From: Prevotella sp.
GTDB lineage: Bacteria; Bacteroidota; Bacteroidia; Bacteroidales; Bacteroidaceae
Length of the DNA: 64,000 bases
NCBI GenBank assembly: GCA_024682415.1
Contig: JAIKZG010000002.1
Span: forward strand, 1 to 64,000
Direction: 5' to 3'
The stretch's first letter is position 1; each line of letters begins with the position of its first letter. This document shows positions 17,940 through 26,314 of the stretch, piece after piece. A program made the position numbers and the translations under genes. The notes beneath the pieces were generated by a model. That model made no database searches, was not told the DNA's origin, and saw only the letters and a program-made list of their open reading frames with translations.

Positions 17940-18420
17940 TTCTCTCACAGATTTCACAGAGAACACAACTACACCATGAAATGGCTCTCACGGATTTCAC
18001 AGATGGCACAGATTTTAAGGGAACATTCGCTCACAGATTTCACAGATGACACAGATGCACTATGAAGAAACGCTCACAGATTTCACAGAGAGCACAGATT
18101 TTAAGGGAACATTCGCTCACGGATTTCACAGATGGCACAGATGCACTATGAAGAAACGCTCACGGATTTCACAGATGACACAGATGCACTATGAAGAAAC
18201 GCTCACAGATTTCACAGAGAGCACAGATTTTAAGGGAACATTCGCTCACAGATTTCACAGATGACACAGATGCACTATGAAGAAACGCTCACAGATTTCA
18301 CGGAGAACACAGATGCACTATGAAGAAACGCTCACGGATTTCACAGAGAACACAGATTTTAGGGGAACATTCGCTCACAGATTTCACAGAGAACACAGAT
18401 TTTAGGGGAAACGGCTTCAA
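17940..18420 (+). repeat. Minisatellite field of TTTCACAGATGACACAGA-type units
   Basis: About a dozen imperfect units mix CTCACAGATTTCACAGA, GATGACACAGATGCAC, TATGAAGAAACG and ATTTTAAGGGAACATTCG blocks. Open frames here are repeat artefacts. The same core reappears in the opposite orientation at 18720-19080 and once at 53915-53940. Confidence 0.9.
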
Positions 18421-18469
18421 CTGATAACAATTATTTCACAGATACGAAGGGAAATATCTTCAAACGGCA

Positions 18470-18720
18470 GCATTGAGATAAATTCCCATTGGTAGTTTTC
18501 GCCAAATAATATATTTGAAAGCTTTGCATAGTGGTAGTTTACATCAAATAAAACCTTTGAAGGCTTTGCACCCATGTAACTTTCTTCTTATATATTATTT
18601 GAAGGAATTGCATAGCGGTAGTTTTCATCAAATAAAAGATTTAAGATAAATTCCCCTTGGTAGTTACCCCCAAACAATTCATTTGAACGTTTTGCATAGC
18701 GGTAAACATCTGTGGAATCC
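18470..18720 (-). repeat. Diverged repeats with GGTAGTTTTCATCAAATAA core
   Basis: Four imperfect units share a GGTAGTTTnCnnCAAATAA core, a TTTGAAnGCTTTGCAT block and GATAAATTCCC. They sit between the two oppositely oriented minisatellite fields. No gene seen. Confidence 0.65.
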
Positions 18721-18775
18721 ATTTCTGCATAAAAACTTCGCATATAAATTTCTGTGATATCTGTGTAATCTGTGA

Positions 18776-19081
18776 GAGATACAAGCGTAAATTTCTGTGC
18801 CATCTGTGTCATCGGTGAGAAATACAAGCGTAAATTTCTGTGAAATCTGTGTCATCTGTGAGAAATACAAGCGTAAATTTCTGTGAAATCTGTGTCATCG
18901 GTGAGAAATACAAGCGTAAATTTCTGTGAAATCTGTGTAATCTGTGAGAGATACAAGCGTAAATTTCTGTGCCATCTGTGTCATCTGTGAGAAATACAAG
19001 CGTAAATTTCTGTGAAATCTGTGTCATCTGTGAGAAATACAAGCGTAAATTTCTGTGAAATCTGTGTCATCGGTGAGAGCA
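18776..19081 (-). repeat. Seven exact-period 43-bp tandem repeats
   Basis: The block ACAAGCGTAAATTTCTGTG recurs at 18781, 18824, 18867, 18910, 18953, 18996 and 19039, a constant 43-bp period. Each unit continues with an ATCTGTGTCATCTGTGAGA-like segment, the reverse complement of the 17940-18420 core, so the two fields form a large inverted arrangement. Confidence 0.92.
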
Positions 19082-19099
19082 CCAATCGGTAGCGATTTT

Positions 19100-19380
19100 C
19101 ATCGCGAATAAAATAAGGAAATATTCTTACGGAAAAGTTTCTCATCTGATATATCGCAAGGCCAACTTCGGGGAGAAACCCCTCTTAACGCAAAATCGCC
19201 GGTACTCTCCACGAGCATCGGCGATTTGTGGTATGTTTAATTTAGAATTTTCATTCACAATTCCATCCTCCTCACGGGCTCAGGAATCTTCCATTAAACA
19301 CATCTTTTACCTTAAAAAACTAATAACTAAAAACCTAAATCTATTACTACTAACCTAAACAATCTTTATTTTGACGGGTG
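19100..19380 (-). ncRNA. Possible orphan transcript downstream of the amylase gene
   Basis: A consensus promoter (19381-19411) fires leftward into sequence with no gene. The predicted RNA begins with an AU-rich repetitive leader (UUUAGGUU and UUAUUAG-like tracts) and contains a perfect 9-bp hairpin (AAATCGCCG about 19192, CGGCGATTT about 19222) and a GGGG/CCCC hairpin near 19170. Only three-to-five-codon frames occur. It may be a small RNA, or the remains of a leader whose gene was lost to the repeats. Confidence 0.35.
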
Positions 19381-19411
19381 CAAAGGTAAACATTTTGCGG
19401 GAACCTACAAA
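19381..19411 (-). promoter_or_regulatory. Orphan consensus promoter
   Basis: On the minus strand, TTTTG (ending at 19408), a 19-nt gap and TACCTTTG (19388-19381). It sits 47 nt past the end of the amylase gene and points away from it, with no downstream ORF for 1.6 kb. Confidence 0.7.
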
Positions 19412-19457
19412 AGATTCCCGCTGAAATGTGAAGTTTTTGTCCCGAATTTTACGTTAT

Positions 19458-21614
19458 TTAACTTACAACCTTAAATCTGATACGAAAAGCATGAGTCATC
19501 TCGTCCCAATTAGTGCCAAGAAGCACAAAGCGTCCTATCTGAGAAGTACTCCTCACGTGCTTGCCCACGCAGGGGCAAACATCGAAGTCGCCGATGCGCA
19601 CCAATCGTATCGTTTCGCCTGCGTCATCAGGCAGTCGAGAGGCATCAATTTCGTCAGGAAGATTCTCACGATCTACCATCTCGTAAGTTACGGGTAAATC
19701 CTGATTGATGAGGTCGTTCATCTGCTGTTCAATCATTCGTTCCTCACGTCGGTCGGGCTTATGATCGAGTATGTAAGTTATCTTACTTTTCTTACGCTCG
19801 ATATGCGCGTTGCGCGAACGCTCACAACCAAACAGACGACCCATCAGCTGGTTGAGCAAATGCTCCGTGGTGTGGGCAGGAGGAAACTCGTCCTTGTTGT
19901 GCTCGTTGAGCACGTAGCCTGTCTTGTTCATCTTTATACTGAATTTATATACCCTCGCTCCATAGGCAGGCACATCCATGAAGAATTGCTCCTGTGGAGA
20001 GAACGGCTGCTGAATTTCCTGACCTGAAAGCAAGTCTATTGCGCTCACCTCGCGCTTTGCCTCCATGTGCCAATGGTTAAAGGCATGAGGCGGAACGTTT
20101 ACGCGCAGTGAAGCCTTGTCGGCGGAGAAATTACAAACCACAAACATCACTTCATCATCGCATTTGCGAAGGAAGGCATACTGGCTGTGGGCGTTGAAAT
20201 AGCGCGAAGAAGGGTTCACATACATAAGGTCGAAGAACTCTCCTCTTGAGAAAGCCTTCTCGCGGTTGGCTATGCGCAGCACTCGCTGATACATAAGTGC
20301 CAGACGCTTTTCTTCTATCGTAAGTTGCTCTCGGCGGAAGTAGCCGCGATAGAGTGAATCCACGCACCAATAGTCGAAGATAGTGGTGCGACCATCGCGA
20401 CCGCTGAAGCCTTCCTCGTCCATTCCCCTTTCGCCATATTCCTGCCCGGCATAGAGCATGAATGGGTTTGGCATCATGAGCACCATCGCCACAAGCGCAG
20501 GCAAAGCTTTCCTTGCGTCGCCGCAGAAGAAGGGGGAAGCCACTCGTTGCTCGTCGTGATTCTCAAGGAAATAGAGCATGTGGTCGTTGATGCGGTCGGT
20601 GGCTTGCCACTGACGGGTGATAGCCGATGCAGCGCGATTGCCGTTGATTACGTCGCGCACGCAGTCGTACATTCCCACCTTATCATATAAATAGTCAAAC
20701 CCTGAGGCAATGAAGCTGCCATACTGCCATTGATCGTACACCTCGCCTATAAAGATGATGTCGGGATAGCGTTCCCTTACGATTTTTATGGCGTAAGCCC
20801 AGAAAGCCGTAGGCACCATCTCCGCCATGTCGCAGCGGAAGCCGTCTACGCCCTTCGATGCCCAGAAAAGCAGTATGTCGGTCATCTTGTGCCATGTGTC
20901 GGGCACAGGACTGAAGTGGTAACTTCTGCCTGAGGGGTTGCGATAGTCTATTCCGTAGTTGAGTTTTATTGTCTCATACCAGTCGTTTACGCCGGGGTGA
21001 GCGTCGAAGCGGTCGTTGCCCGTAGCCTTGGCAGGATATTCCACATAGGAAGTGCCACTGCCCTGCTCCAGGTCAATAGTAGGCGTAAACTGCTCGCCGG
21101 GACAATAATAAAAGTTGTTGTTGATGTCGAAAGCCTTTGAGGTGTCGTCGCCCTCGCCAAGGTCTTTCACTCCGTTAGGTTTGCATATAGAATGGTATTC
21201 GCGCGCCACGTGGTTGGGCACAAAGTCGATGATGGCACGAAGCCCCACATTGTGGGTGCGCATGATGAGCGATTCAAACTCGTGCATGCGTTCATTCACA
21301 TCGACAGCGATGTCGGGGTCAATATCATAATAGTCGGTTATAGCGTAAGGAGAGCCTGCCTTTCCCTTCACCACTGCAGGGTGCTGCGTGGGAATGCCAT
21401 ACGCGGAATAATCGGTAGTGGTGGCATGGCGTATCACTCCTGTAAACCACACATGGGTAACGCCTAAATAGCGAATGCGACGCAGAGTGGCGTCGTCGAG
21501 GTCGTTCATCTTCCCCACACCGTTTTCGGCAATCGTGCCATGAGGCTTGCGCCCCAGGTTGCGATTGCCGAATAAGCGTGTGAAGATTTGATAGATAATT
21601 ATCTTCCTGTTCAC
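19458..21614 (-). CDS. GH13 alpha-amylase fused to AlaX-type tRNA-editing domain
   Basis: 718 residues. Residues 1 to about 560 are a GH13 amylase: IIYQIFTRLFG start, IDFVPNHV (region I), VDGFRCDMAEM (nucleophile Asp), IIFIGEVYDQW (acid/base Glu), FLENHDEQR (third Asp), then a beta-sandwich end. No signal peptide, so probably cytoplasmic. From Met562 the sequence becomes an alanyl-tRNA-editing (AlaX/tRNA_SAD) domain, with metal ligands in HTTEHLLNQ and VCPCVGKHV, the RSRNAHIERKKSKITY block, and a normal C-terminus. I know that domain as a free protein in Bacteroides. At the joint (minus strand 19936-19929) an out-of-frame TAA lies two bases before an ATG, so a single-base indel could have fused two adjacent genes. 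It lies 13 nt downstream of fabD, so co-transcribed. Confidence 0.85.
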   Translation of the reverse strand: MNRKIIIYQIFTRLFGNRNLGRKPHGTIAENGVGKMNDLDDATLRRIRYLGVTHVWFTGVIRHATTTDYSAYGIPTQHPAVVKGKAGSPYAITDYYDIDPDIAVDVNERMHEFESLIMRTHNVGLRAIIDFVPNHVAREYHSICKPNGVKDLGEGDDTSKAFDINNNFYYCPGEQFTPTIDLEQGSGTSYVEYPAKATGNDRFDAHPGVNDWYETIKLNYGIDYRNPSGRSYHFSPVPDTWHKMTDILLFWASKGVDGFRCDMAEMVPTAFWAYAIKIVRERYPDIIFIGEVYDQWQYGSFIASGFDYLYDKVGMYDCVRDVINGNRAASAITRQWQATDRINDHMLYFLENHDEQRVASPFFCGDARKALPALVAMVLMMPNPFMLYAGQEYGERGMDEEGFSGRDGRTTIFDYWCVDSLYRGYFRREQLTIEEKRLALMYQRVLRIANREKAFSRGEFFDLMYVNPSSRYFNAHSQYAFLRKCDDEVMFVVCNFSADKASLRVNVPPHAFNHWHMEAKREVSAIDLLSGQEIQQPFSPQEQFFMDVPAYGARVYKFSIKMNKTGYVLNEHNKDEFPPAHTTEHLLNQLMGRLFGCERSRNAHIERKKSKITYILDHKPDRREERMIEQQMNDLINQDLPVTYEMVDRENLPDEIDASRLPDDAGETIRLVRIGDFDVCPCVGKHVRSTSQIGRFVLLGTNWDEMTHAFRIRFKVVS

Positions 21615-21627
21615 TTAAAAGAATGGA

Positions 21628-22515
21628 TTAATCAAGTCCGTGTGCATTGACGTTCTTGTCGATGCGTCCAATCATTCCGCGGAGAGCCTTTCCAGGTCCG
21701 CATTCTACGAATTCGTCGGCACCGTCGGCAATCATGTTCTTCACAGATGCTGTCCAGCGCACTGAGCTTGTAAGTTGAGCTATGAGGTTTGTCTTGATTT
21801 CCTCTGCGTCGGTGTGAGCCTTTCCGTCTACGTTCTGGTAGATAGGGCACTTAGGTGCGTTAAACTGTGTCTTCTCTATAGCAGCCTGAAGTTCGTCCTT
21901 AGCTGGCTGCATAAGTGGTGAGTGGAACGCTCCGCTTACTGGGAGAGGAAGTGCACGCTTTGCTCCTGCCTCCTTCATCTTCTCGCAGGCAGCGCCAATG
22001 GCAGCCTTTGTGCCAGAGATTACGAGCTGACCTGGGCAGTTGTAGTTGGCAGGGATTACGATGTCGCTGTCGGTGCTCACCTCTGCGCAGATTTCTTCTA
22101 TCTTCTCGTCAGGCAAGCCGATGATGGCAGCCATTGTGCCTTCCACCTTCTCGCAACACTTCTGCATAGCCATCGCACGAGCGTAAACCAGCTTCAATCC
22201 GTCCTCGAAACTGAGCGCGCCACTTGCTACCAAGGCTGAAAACTCGCCCAAAGAGTGTCCTGCCACCATGTCTGGCTTAAACTCTTCGCCCTGGCACAAT
22301 GCAGAGATTACGCTATGCAGGAATACAGCAGGCTGAGTAACCTTAGTTTCCTTCAACTGCTCGTCGGTACCGGCAAACATGATGTCAGTAATCTTGTAGC
22401 CTAATATCTGATCTGCCTTGTCAAATAATTCTTTTGCCAATGTATTATTGTCGTATAGGTCTTTACCCATACCTACGAATTGGGAACCCTGTCCCGGAAA
22501 TACGAAAGCTTTCAT
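21628..22515 (-). CDS. fabD: Malonyl-CoA:ACP transacylase
   Basis: Loads malonate onto acyl carrier protein for fatty-acid synthesis. 295 residues; N-terminal AFVFPGQGSQFVGMG, active-site Ser in AGHSLGEFSAL, and the conserved PLPVSGAFHSPLM segment with the catalytic His. First gene of a unit with the amylase fusion. A TACTTTTG -7 element lies at 22588-22581 on the minus strand. Confidence 0.95.
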   Translation of the reverse strand: MKAFVFPGQGSQFVGMGKDLYDNNTLAKELFDKADQILGYKITDIMFAGTDEQLKETKVTQPAVFLHSVISALCQGEEFKPDMVAGHSLGEFSALVASGALSFEDGLKLVYARAMAMQKCCEKVEGTMAAIIGLPDEKIEEICAEVSTDSDIVIPANYNCPGQLVISGTKAAIGAACEKMKEAGAKRALPLPVSGAFHSPLMQPAKDELQAAIEKTQFNAPKCPIYQNVDGKAHTDAEEIKTNLIAQLTSSVRWTASVKNMIADGADEFVECGPGKALRGMIGRIDKNVNAHGLD

Positions 22516-22580
22516 GTCTTTAATGTTTCTTATTATATTATGTTGTTCTGTGTATTTATCAAATGAGGGTTAAGTTGCTG

Positions 22581-22588
22581 CAAAAGTA
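22581..22588 (-). promoter_or_regulatory. fabD promoter, -7 element
   Basis: TACTTTTG on the minus strand, 65 nt ahead of the fabD ATG; -33 element not clear. Confidence 0.5.
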
Positions 22589-22672
22589 CTATAAAAAAAG
22601 ATAAATTGAGCATTACGCCCATAAAAATACCATTTGATTTTAATTAATAACAAACATTTTCTTAGGAAAAAT

Positions 22673-22703
22673 TTTGATACCGACACGAAATATGTTATCT
22701 TTG
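22673..22703 (+). promoter_or_regulatory. Promoter of glycosyltransferase operon (leaderless)
   Basis: TTTG (22673-22676), a 19-nt gap and TATCTTTG (22696-22703). The ATG at 22709 begins only five bases after the -7 box, about where transcription should start. Confidence 0.75.
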
Positions 22704-22708
22704 TTACC

Positions 22709-23602
22709 ATGAAACTATCAATCATCATACCCGTTTATAACGCTAAGCCGACGATAGCGAGATGCATCGAAAGCCTGCTGAGGCAGAGCTTCCGCGACTA
22801 TCAGCTTATTTTGGTAGACGACGCGAGCACCGACGGCAGTAAAGAGATATGTGATGATTATGTAGCTAAAGACCATCGCATACAAATCGTAAAACTACAG
22901 AAAAACGGAGGAGTGAGCGCCGCGCGCAACGCGGGGCTGAAAAAGGCGCGAGGAGAATACCTCACGTTTGTGGATGCCGACGACGTGATAGCAAGGGGCA
23001 CTCTTAAGAAAGTAATGAACATTCTTGCCGTAAGGCACGACTACGACATATTGGAATATCCCGTGTGGACTAAATATGGCTCGCCCAAACAGCGGATGAT
23101 GCGATTTAGCGACAAGGAATATTACGACATGGCGCAGTATTGGCTGGAAAGCAGAGCCTATGAGCACACGTTTGCCTACAACAAGATTTACAAACGCGCC
23201 CTCTTTGAAGACATCACCTACCCCGAAGGGCAGATATTCGAAGACGCTCAGGTGTATCCACAGCTGTTAGAAAGATGCAACATAGTGGCGACAACGAGCG
23301 AGGGCATGTATTATTACTGCTATAATGAGCATGGGCTTACGGAAAACGCCCGTGGAGAGCAGCTAAGGCATTTGCTTGCCACTCATTTGCAAATGATAAA
23401 TAAAGGCATCTGCGATGAGGAATACTATAAGCATGTGCTCAACATTCAGCTCGACGTGTGTGAACAGACGGGCGACCGCCCTACTCTGCCCATAAAGCCT
23501 TACAGCTCGACGCTGAAACTGAAACTGCTTCACATCTTAGGACTCAGATTATTATGCAAGACAAACAAACTGCTGCACATATTCTACCGTCGCAGCCATT
23601 AG
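22709..23602 (+). CDS. Family 2 glycosyltransferase
   Basis: Inverting GT-A glycosyltransferase of 297 residues: LSIIIPVYNAKPTIARCIES nucleotide-binding start, DDASTDGS, GGVSAARNAGL, FVDADDVI (DxD-type metal site), and IFEDAQVYP further on. The start at 22709 is chosen because the family N-terminus begins there and the longer frame crosses the promoter. The stop overlaps the next glycosyltransferase gene by 49 bases. Probably makes a surface glycan; acceptor and donor unknown. Confidence 0.85.
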   Translation: MKLSIIIPVYNAKPTIARCIESLLRQSFRDYQLILVDDASTDGSKEICDDYVAKDHRIQIVKLQKNGGVSAARNAGLKKARGEYLTFVDADDVIARGTLKKVMNILAVRHDYDILEYPVWTKYGSPKQRMMRFSDKEYYDMAQYWLESRAYEHTFAYNKIYKRALFEDITYPEGQIFEDAQVYPQLLERCNIVATTSEGMYYYCYNEHGLTENARGEQLRHLLATHLQMINKGICDEEYYKHVLNIQLDVCEQTGDRPTLPIKPYSSTLKLKLLHILGLRLLCKTNKLLHIFYRRSH

Positions 23603-24528
23603 TAAGCTTTATCATCACCACATATAATCTTCCTCTCAGTATGCTTCAGGAGTGTATTGAGAGCATTACGAAGCTGTCGCTCAACGCGCGCGACAGGGAG
23701 ATAATCCTCATCGACGACGGCACCGACGTTTCACAGATAAACGAGATGCACCATGAGCGCGACGAGATAATCTATCTTCGACAGCGCAATCAGGGGCTTT
23801 CGGCAGCGAGGAATATGGGGCTGAAGGTAGCTTCGGGCAAATACGTTCAGTTTATCGACGGCGACGACATGGTTCTCACAGCGCCCTATGAGCATTGTCT
23901 TGACATAGCACGCTATCACGAGCCTGATTTGGTGTCGTTCAACGCCACCAACCATAAGAATGTGGCAACGCCTATGACATTTGAAGGCCCTATGACGGGA
24001 GCAAAGTTCATGCGCGACAACAACATCAAGGCGTCGGCATGCAGCTATCTATTTAAAAAGACGATACTTTCCGACCTACGTTTCGCCCCGGGACTTCTGC
24101 ATGAGGACGAGGAGTTTACACCGCAGCTTATATTGCGCGCGGAACGACTTTTCACCACCGATGCCGACGCTTACTACTACCGAAAGAGAGAGGGTTCTAT
24201 CATGACAAACAACTCTCAGGAGCACCGCCAGCGCCGCCTCAGCGACACACTTCGCATACTGCTCCACTTGCAGGAGCTTTCAGCCACGCTGCCTGAGCTT
24301 GACCGACTGGCTATGAACCGTCGCATAGCGCAACTCTCGATGGATTTCCTTTACAACACCATAAAACTTACTCACAGCCGCAAGCAACTGCTCGAAAACA
24401 TAGAGTTGCTGCGCAAGCATGGTCTTTATCCGCTGCCCGACAGGAACTACACGCGAAAGTATTCGCTCTTCCGCCGTGCCATCGACAGCAGATTAGGCAG
24501 AATGCTTTTGCTGACCGTGATAAAATAA
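23554..24528 (+). CDS. Family 2 glycosyltransferase
   Basis: 324 residues, GT2 motifs VSFIITTYNLPLSMLQECIE, IDDGTD, NQGLSAARNMGLK and FIDGDDMV (metal-binding DxD-type). The ATG at 23554 lies inside the upstream gene (49-base overlap in another frame), so it depends on coupled translation. Similar in plan to its neighbour and probably a diverged duplicate. Second gene of a three-gene glycan cluster. Confidence 0.85.
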   Translation: MQDKQTAAHILPSQPLVSFIITTYNLPLSMLQECIESITKLSLNARDREIILIDDGTDVSQINEMHHERDEIIYLRQRNQGLSAARNMGLKVASGKYVQFIDGDDMVLTAPYEHCLDIARYHEPDLVSFNATNHKNVATPMTFEGPMTGAKFMRDNNIKASACSYLFKKTILSDLRFAPGLLHEDEEFTPQLILRAERLFTTDADAYYYRKREGSIMTNNSQEHRQRRLSDTLRILLHLQELSATLPELDRLAMNRRIAQLSMDFLYNTIKLTHSRKQLLENIELLRKHGLYPLPDRNYTRKYSLFRRAIDSRLGRMLLLTVIK

Positions 24529-24552
24529 AGATGATTTACTGAAAACATATAA

Positions 24553-25647
24553 ATGAAAATACTATTCATAGGCGACGCAAGCAACGTAAACAACACTTTA
24601 GCCGAAGGACTTAAAGCATTAGGACATAAGACGCTCGTGGTGAGCGACGGACTGCGATGGCGTGACATGAAGCGCGACATCAGTCTTGTGAGGGATTACA
24701 AGCTACTGGGCGGCACACGTTATGCTGCTAAGCTGGCCACGCTGCTCCCTCGGTTTAGAAACTTTGATGTGGTGCAGATTCACAACCCATTGTTCGTGGA
24801 TTTGAAGGCCTCGCGCATACCTTATATATATAAATACCTACGTAGACACAACCGAAAGGTGTTCATGCAGGCATTAGGCGACGACTGGTATTGGGTGAAC
24901 AACAACATTAAGTTTCTTCCGCTGCGCTACAGCGACTTCAACATTGGCTCAAAGCTGCGCGATGACAAGTGCGCGGTAACTCAGCGTAGAGAATGGCTCG
25001 GCACCGACAAGGAGAAGCTGAGCAAGATGATAGCCGAAGACTGCGATGGCATAATAGCAGGGCTTTATGAATACTGGGCATGCTACGACATTTCGCTGCC
25101 CAAGAAGACTCATTTCATTCCGTTTCCCATAAAGTTACAGGAGAATTTGCCATCATCGTTTGCCGTGCCAAAGAAAGTGAGGATATTCATCGGGCTCGAC
25201 ATGAGGCGCATGCAATACAAGGGCACCGACATCATGCTCAAAGCCGCCAAGGATATTGAGCATGCCTATCCCGACGACGTGGAGCTTATCGTGGCACGCA
25301 ATGTGCCATTCGCAAAGTATCAGGAAATGATGAATGGCAGCGACATTATCCTCGACCAGCTATATAGCTACACTCCCGCGATGAACGCTCTGCTTGCCAT
25401 GAGCAAAGGCATTGTGTGCGTTGGCGGTGGTGAACCTGAGAATTATGAGATAATCGGTGAGCATGAGCTGCAACCCATCATAAATGTTGAGCCAAGCTAC
25501 GACAGCGTGTATCATGCTCTGGAGGAAATCATTCTCCACAAAGACCGCCTGCCGATGTTGAAGGCTCAAAGCATTGAATATGTGAAGCGTCATCACGACT
25601 ACATCAAGGTGGCAAAGCAGTATGAGCAGATATATTTAGGAAAATAA
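24553..25647 (+). CDS. GT-B (group 1-like) glycosyltransferase
   Basis: 364 residues with a Rossmann-like start (KILFIGDASNVNNTLAEGLK), a middle FDVVQIHNPLF segment and a C-terminal half with IFIGLDMRRMQYKGTDIMLKA, IILDQLYSYTPAMNALLAMSKG and a VGGGEPENYEIIG stretch, the donor-binding layout of GT4-like enzymes. No membrane segment. It starts 24 nt after the second GT2 gene and ends the cluster. Substrate cannot be inferred. Confidence 0.75.
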   Translation: MKILFIGDASNVNNTLAEGLKALGHKTLVVSDGLRWRDMKRDISLVRDYKLLGGTRYAAKLATLLPRFRNFDVVQIHNPLFVDLKASRIPYIYKYLRRHNRKVFMQALGDDWYWVNNNIKFLPLRYSDFNIGSKLRDDKCAVTQRREWLGTDKEKLSKMIAEDCDGIIAGLYEYWACYDISLPKKTHFIPFPIKLQENLPSSFAVPKKVRIFIGLDMRRMQYKGTDIMLKAAKDIEHAYPDDVELIVARNVPFAKYQEMMNGSDIILDQLYSYTPAMNALLAMSKGIVCVGGGEPENYEIIGEHELQPIINVEPSYDSVYHALEEIILHKDRLPMLKAQSIEYVKRHHDYIKVAKQYEQIYLGK

Positions 25648-25711
25648 CGTTTGGGAAATGTTATAAAACAGATGTTATAGTGTTTACTGTATTGGGGGAA
25701 ATGCTATAACA

Positions 25712-25762
25712 CAAAAAAATAGGTGCGCCCTACACATCGTAACGTGTAATGACGCACCTATT
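25712..25762. terminator. Bidirectional terminator between glycosyltransferases and cinA
   Basis: AATAGGTGCG (25718-25727) pairs with CGCACCTATT (25753-25762), with an inner ACAC/GTGT stem. Read on the minus strand it is followed by seven T residues. It closes the long minus-strand train that ends with cinA and also the convergent glycosyltransferase unit. Confidence 0.85.
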
Positions 25763-25791
25763 ATCTTATTATCTTTCAGCAATCAGCAGGC

Positions 25792-26295
25792 TTACTCCTT
25801 CTCCGCTGCCTTTTCCTTCACATAGGCAAGGAACAGGCGGATAGCAGTGTTGGTTGCGTTAGTAAGGTTGATGTCGCGACCATTGTCCTCAGAGAGTTTC
25901 AATGTGCGGATATCGTCCTTGCAGCCATAAGCGAGCCATATAGTGCCGACAGGAGTTGCTGCCGTGCCTCCGCTCGGACCAGCCACACCGGTAGAAGATA
26001 TGGCGAAATCTACATCGAGGGCATCGCAAGCGCCTGCGACCATAGCCTTAGCCACTTCCTCCGAAACCACTCCCTTCTCTTCAATAAGCTCATGGTCTAC
26101 ATGGAGAAGCTTTTCCTTTATCTCAGTGGCATACGACACGATTGCGCCCTTAAAATAGTTCGATGCGCCAGGCACTGCTATGATAGCCTCAGCAATGCGT
26201 CCGCCTGTGCAGCTCTCTGCTGTGCCAAGAGTCATGCCGTTGTCGTAGAGAATCTGCTGTATCTCTCTACTCAGTACTTTAGTTTCTAAACCCAT
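25792..26295 (-). CDS. pncC: CinA C-terminal-type nicotinamide-nucleotide amidase
   Basis: 167 residues forming only the PncC amidase domain: TLGTAESCTGGRIAEAI (active-site Ser region), GAIVSYATEIK, ISSTGVAGPSGGTAATPVGT. It deamidates nicotinamide mononucleotide in pyridine-nucleotide recycling. The N-terminal CinA domain is absent, as in many stand-alone homologues. Last gene of the minus-strand train, 19 nt after tsaD. Confidence 0.9.
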   Translation of the reverse strand: MGLETKVLSREIQQILYDNGMTLGTAESCTGGRIAEAIIAVPGASNYFKGAIVSYATEIKEKLLHVDHELIEEKGVVSEEVAKAMVAGACDALDVDFAISSTGVAGPSGGTAATPVGTIWLAYGCKDDIRTLKLSEDNGRDINLTNATNTAIRLFLAYVKEKAAEKE

Positions 26296-26314
26296 TTTCT
26301 ATTTTCTTTGTTTA

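Noticed and set aside
18046..19042. Short repetitive open frames in the 18-19 kb region
   Set aside because: They translate the minisatellite units, have no start signals and appear in both orientations.
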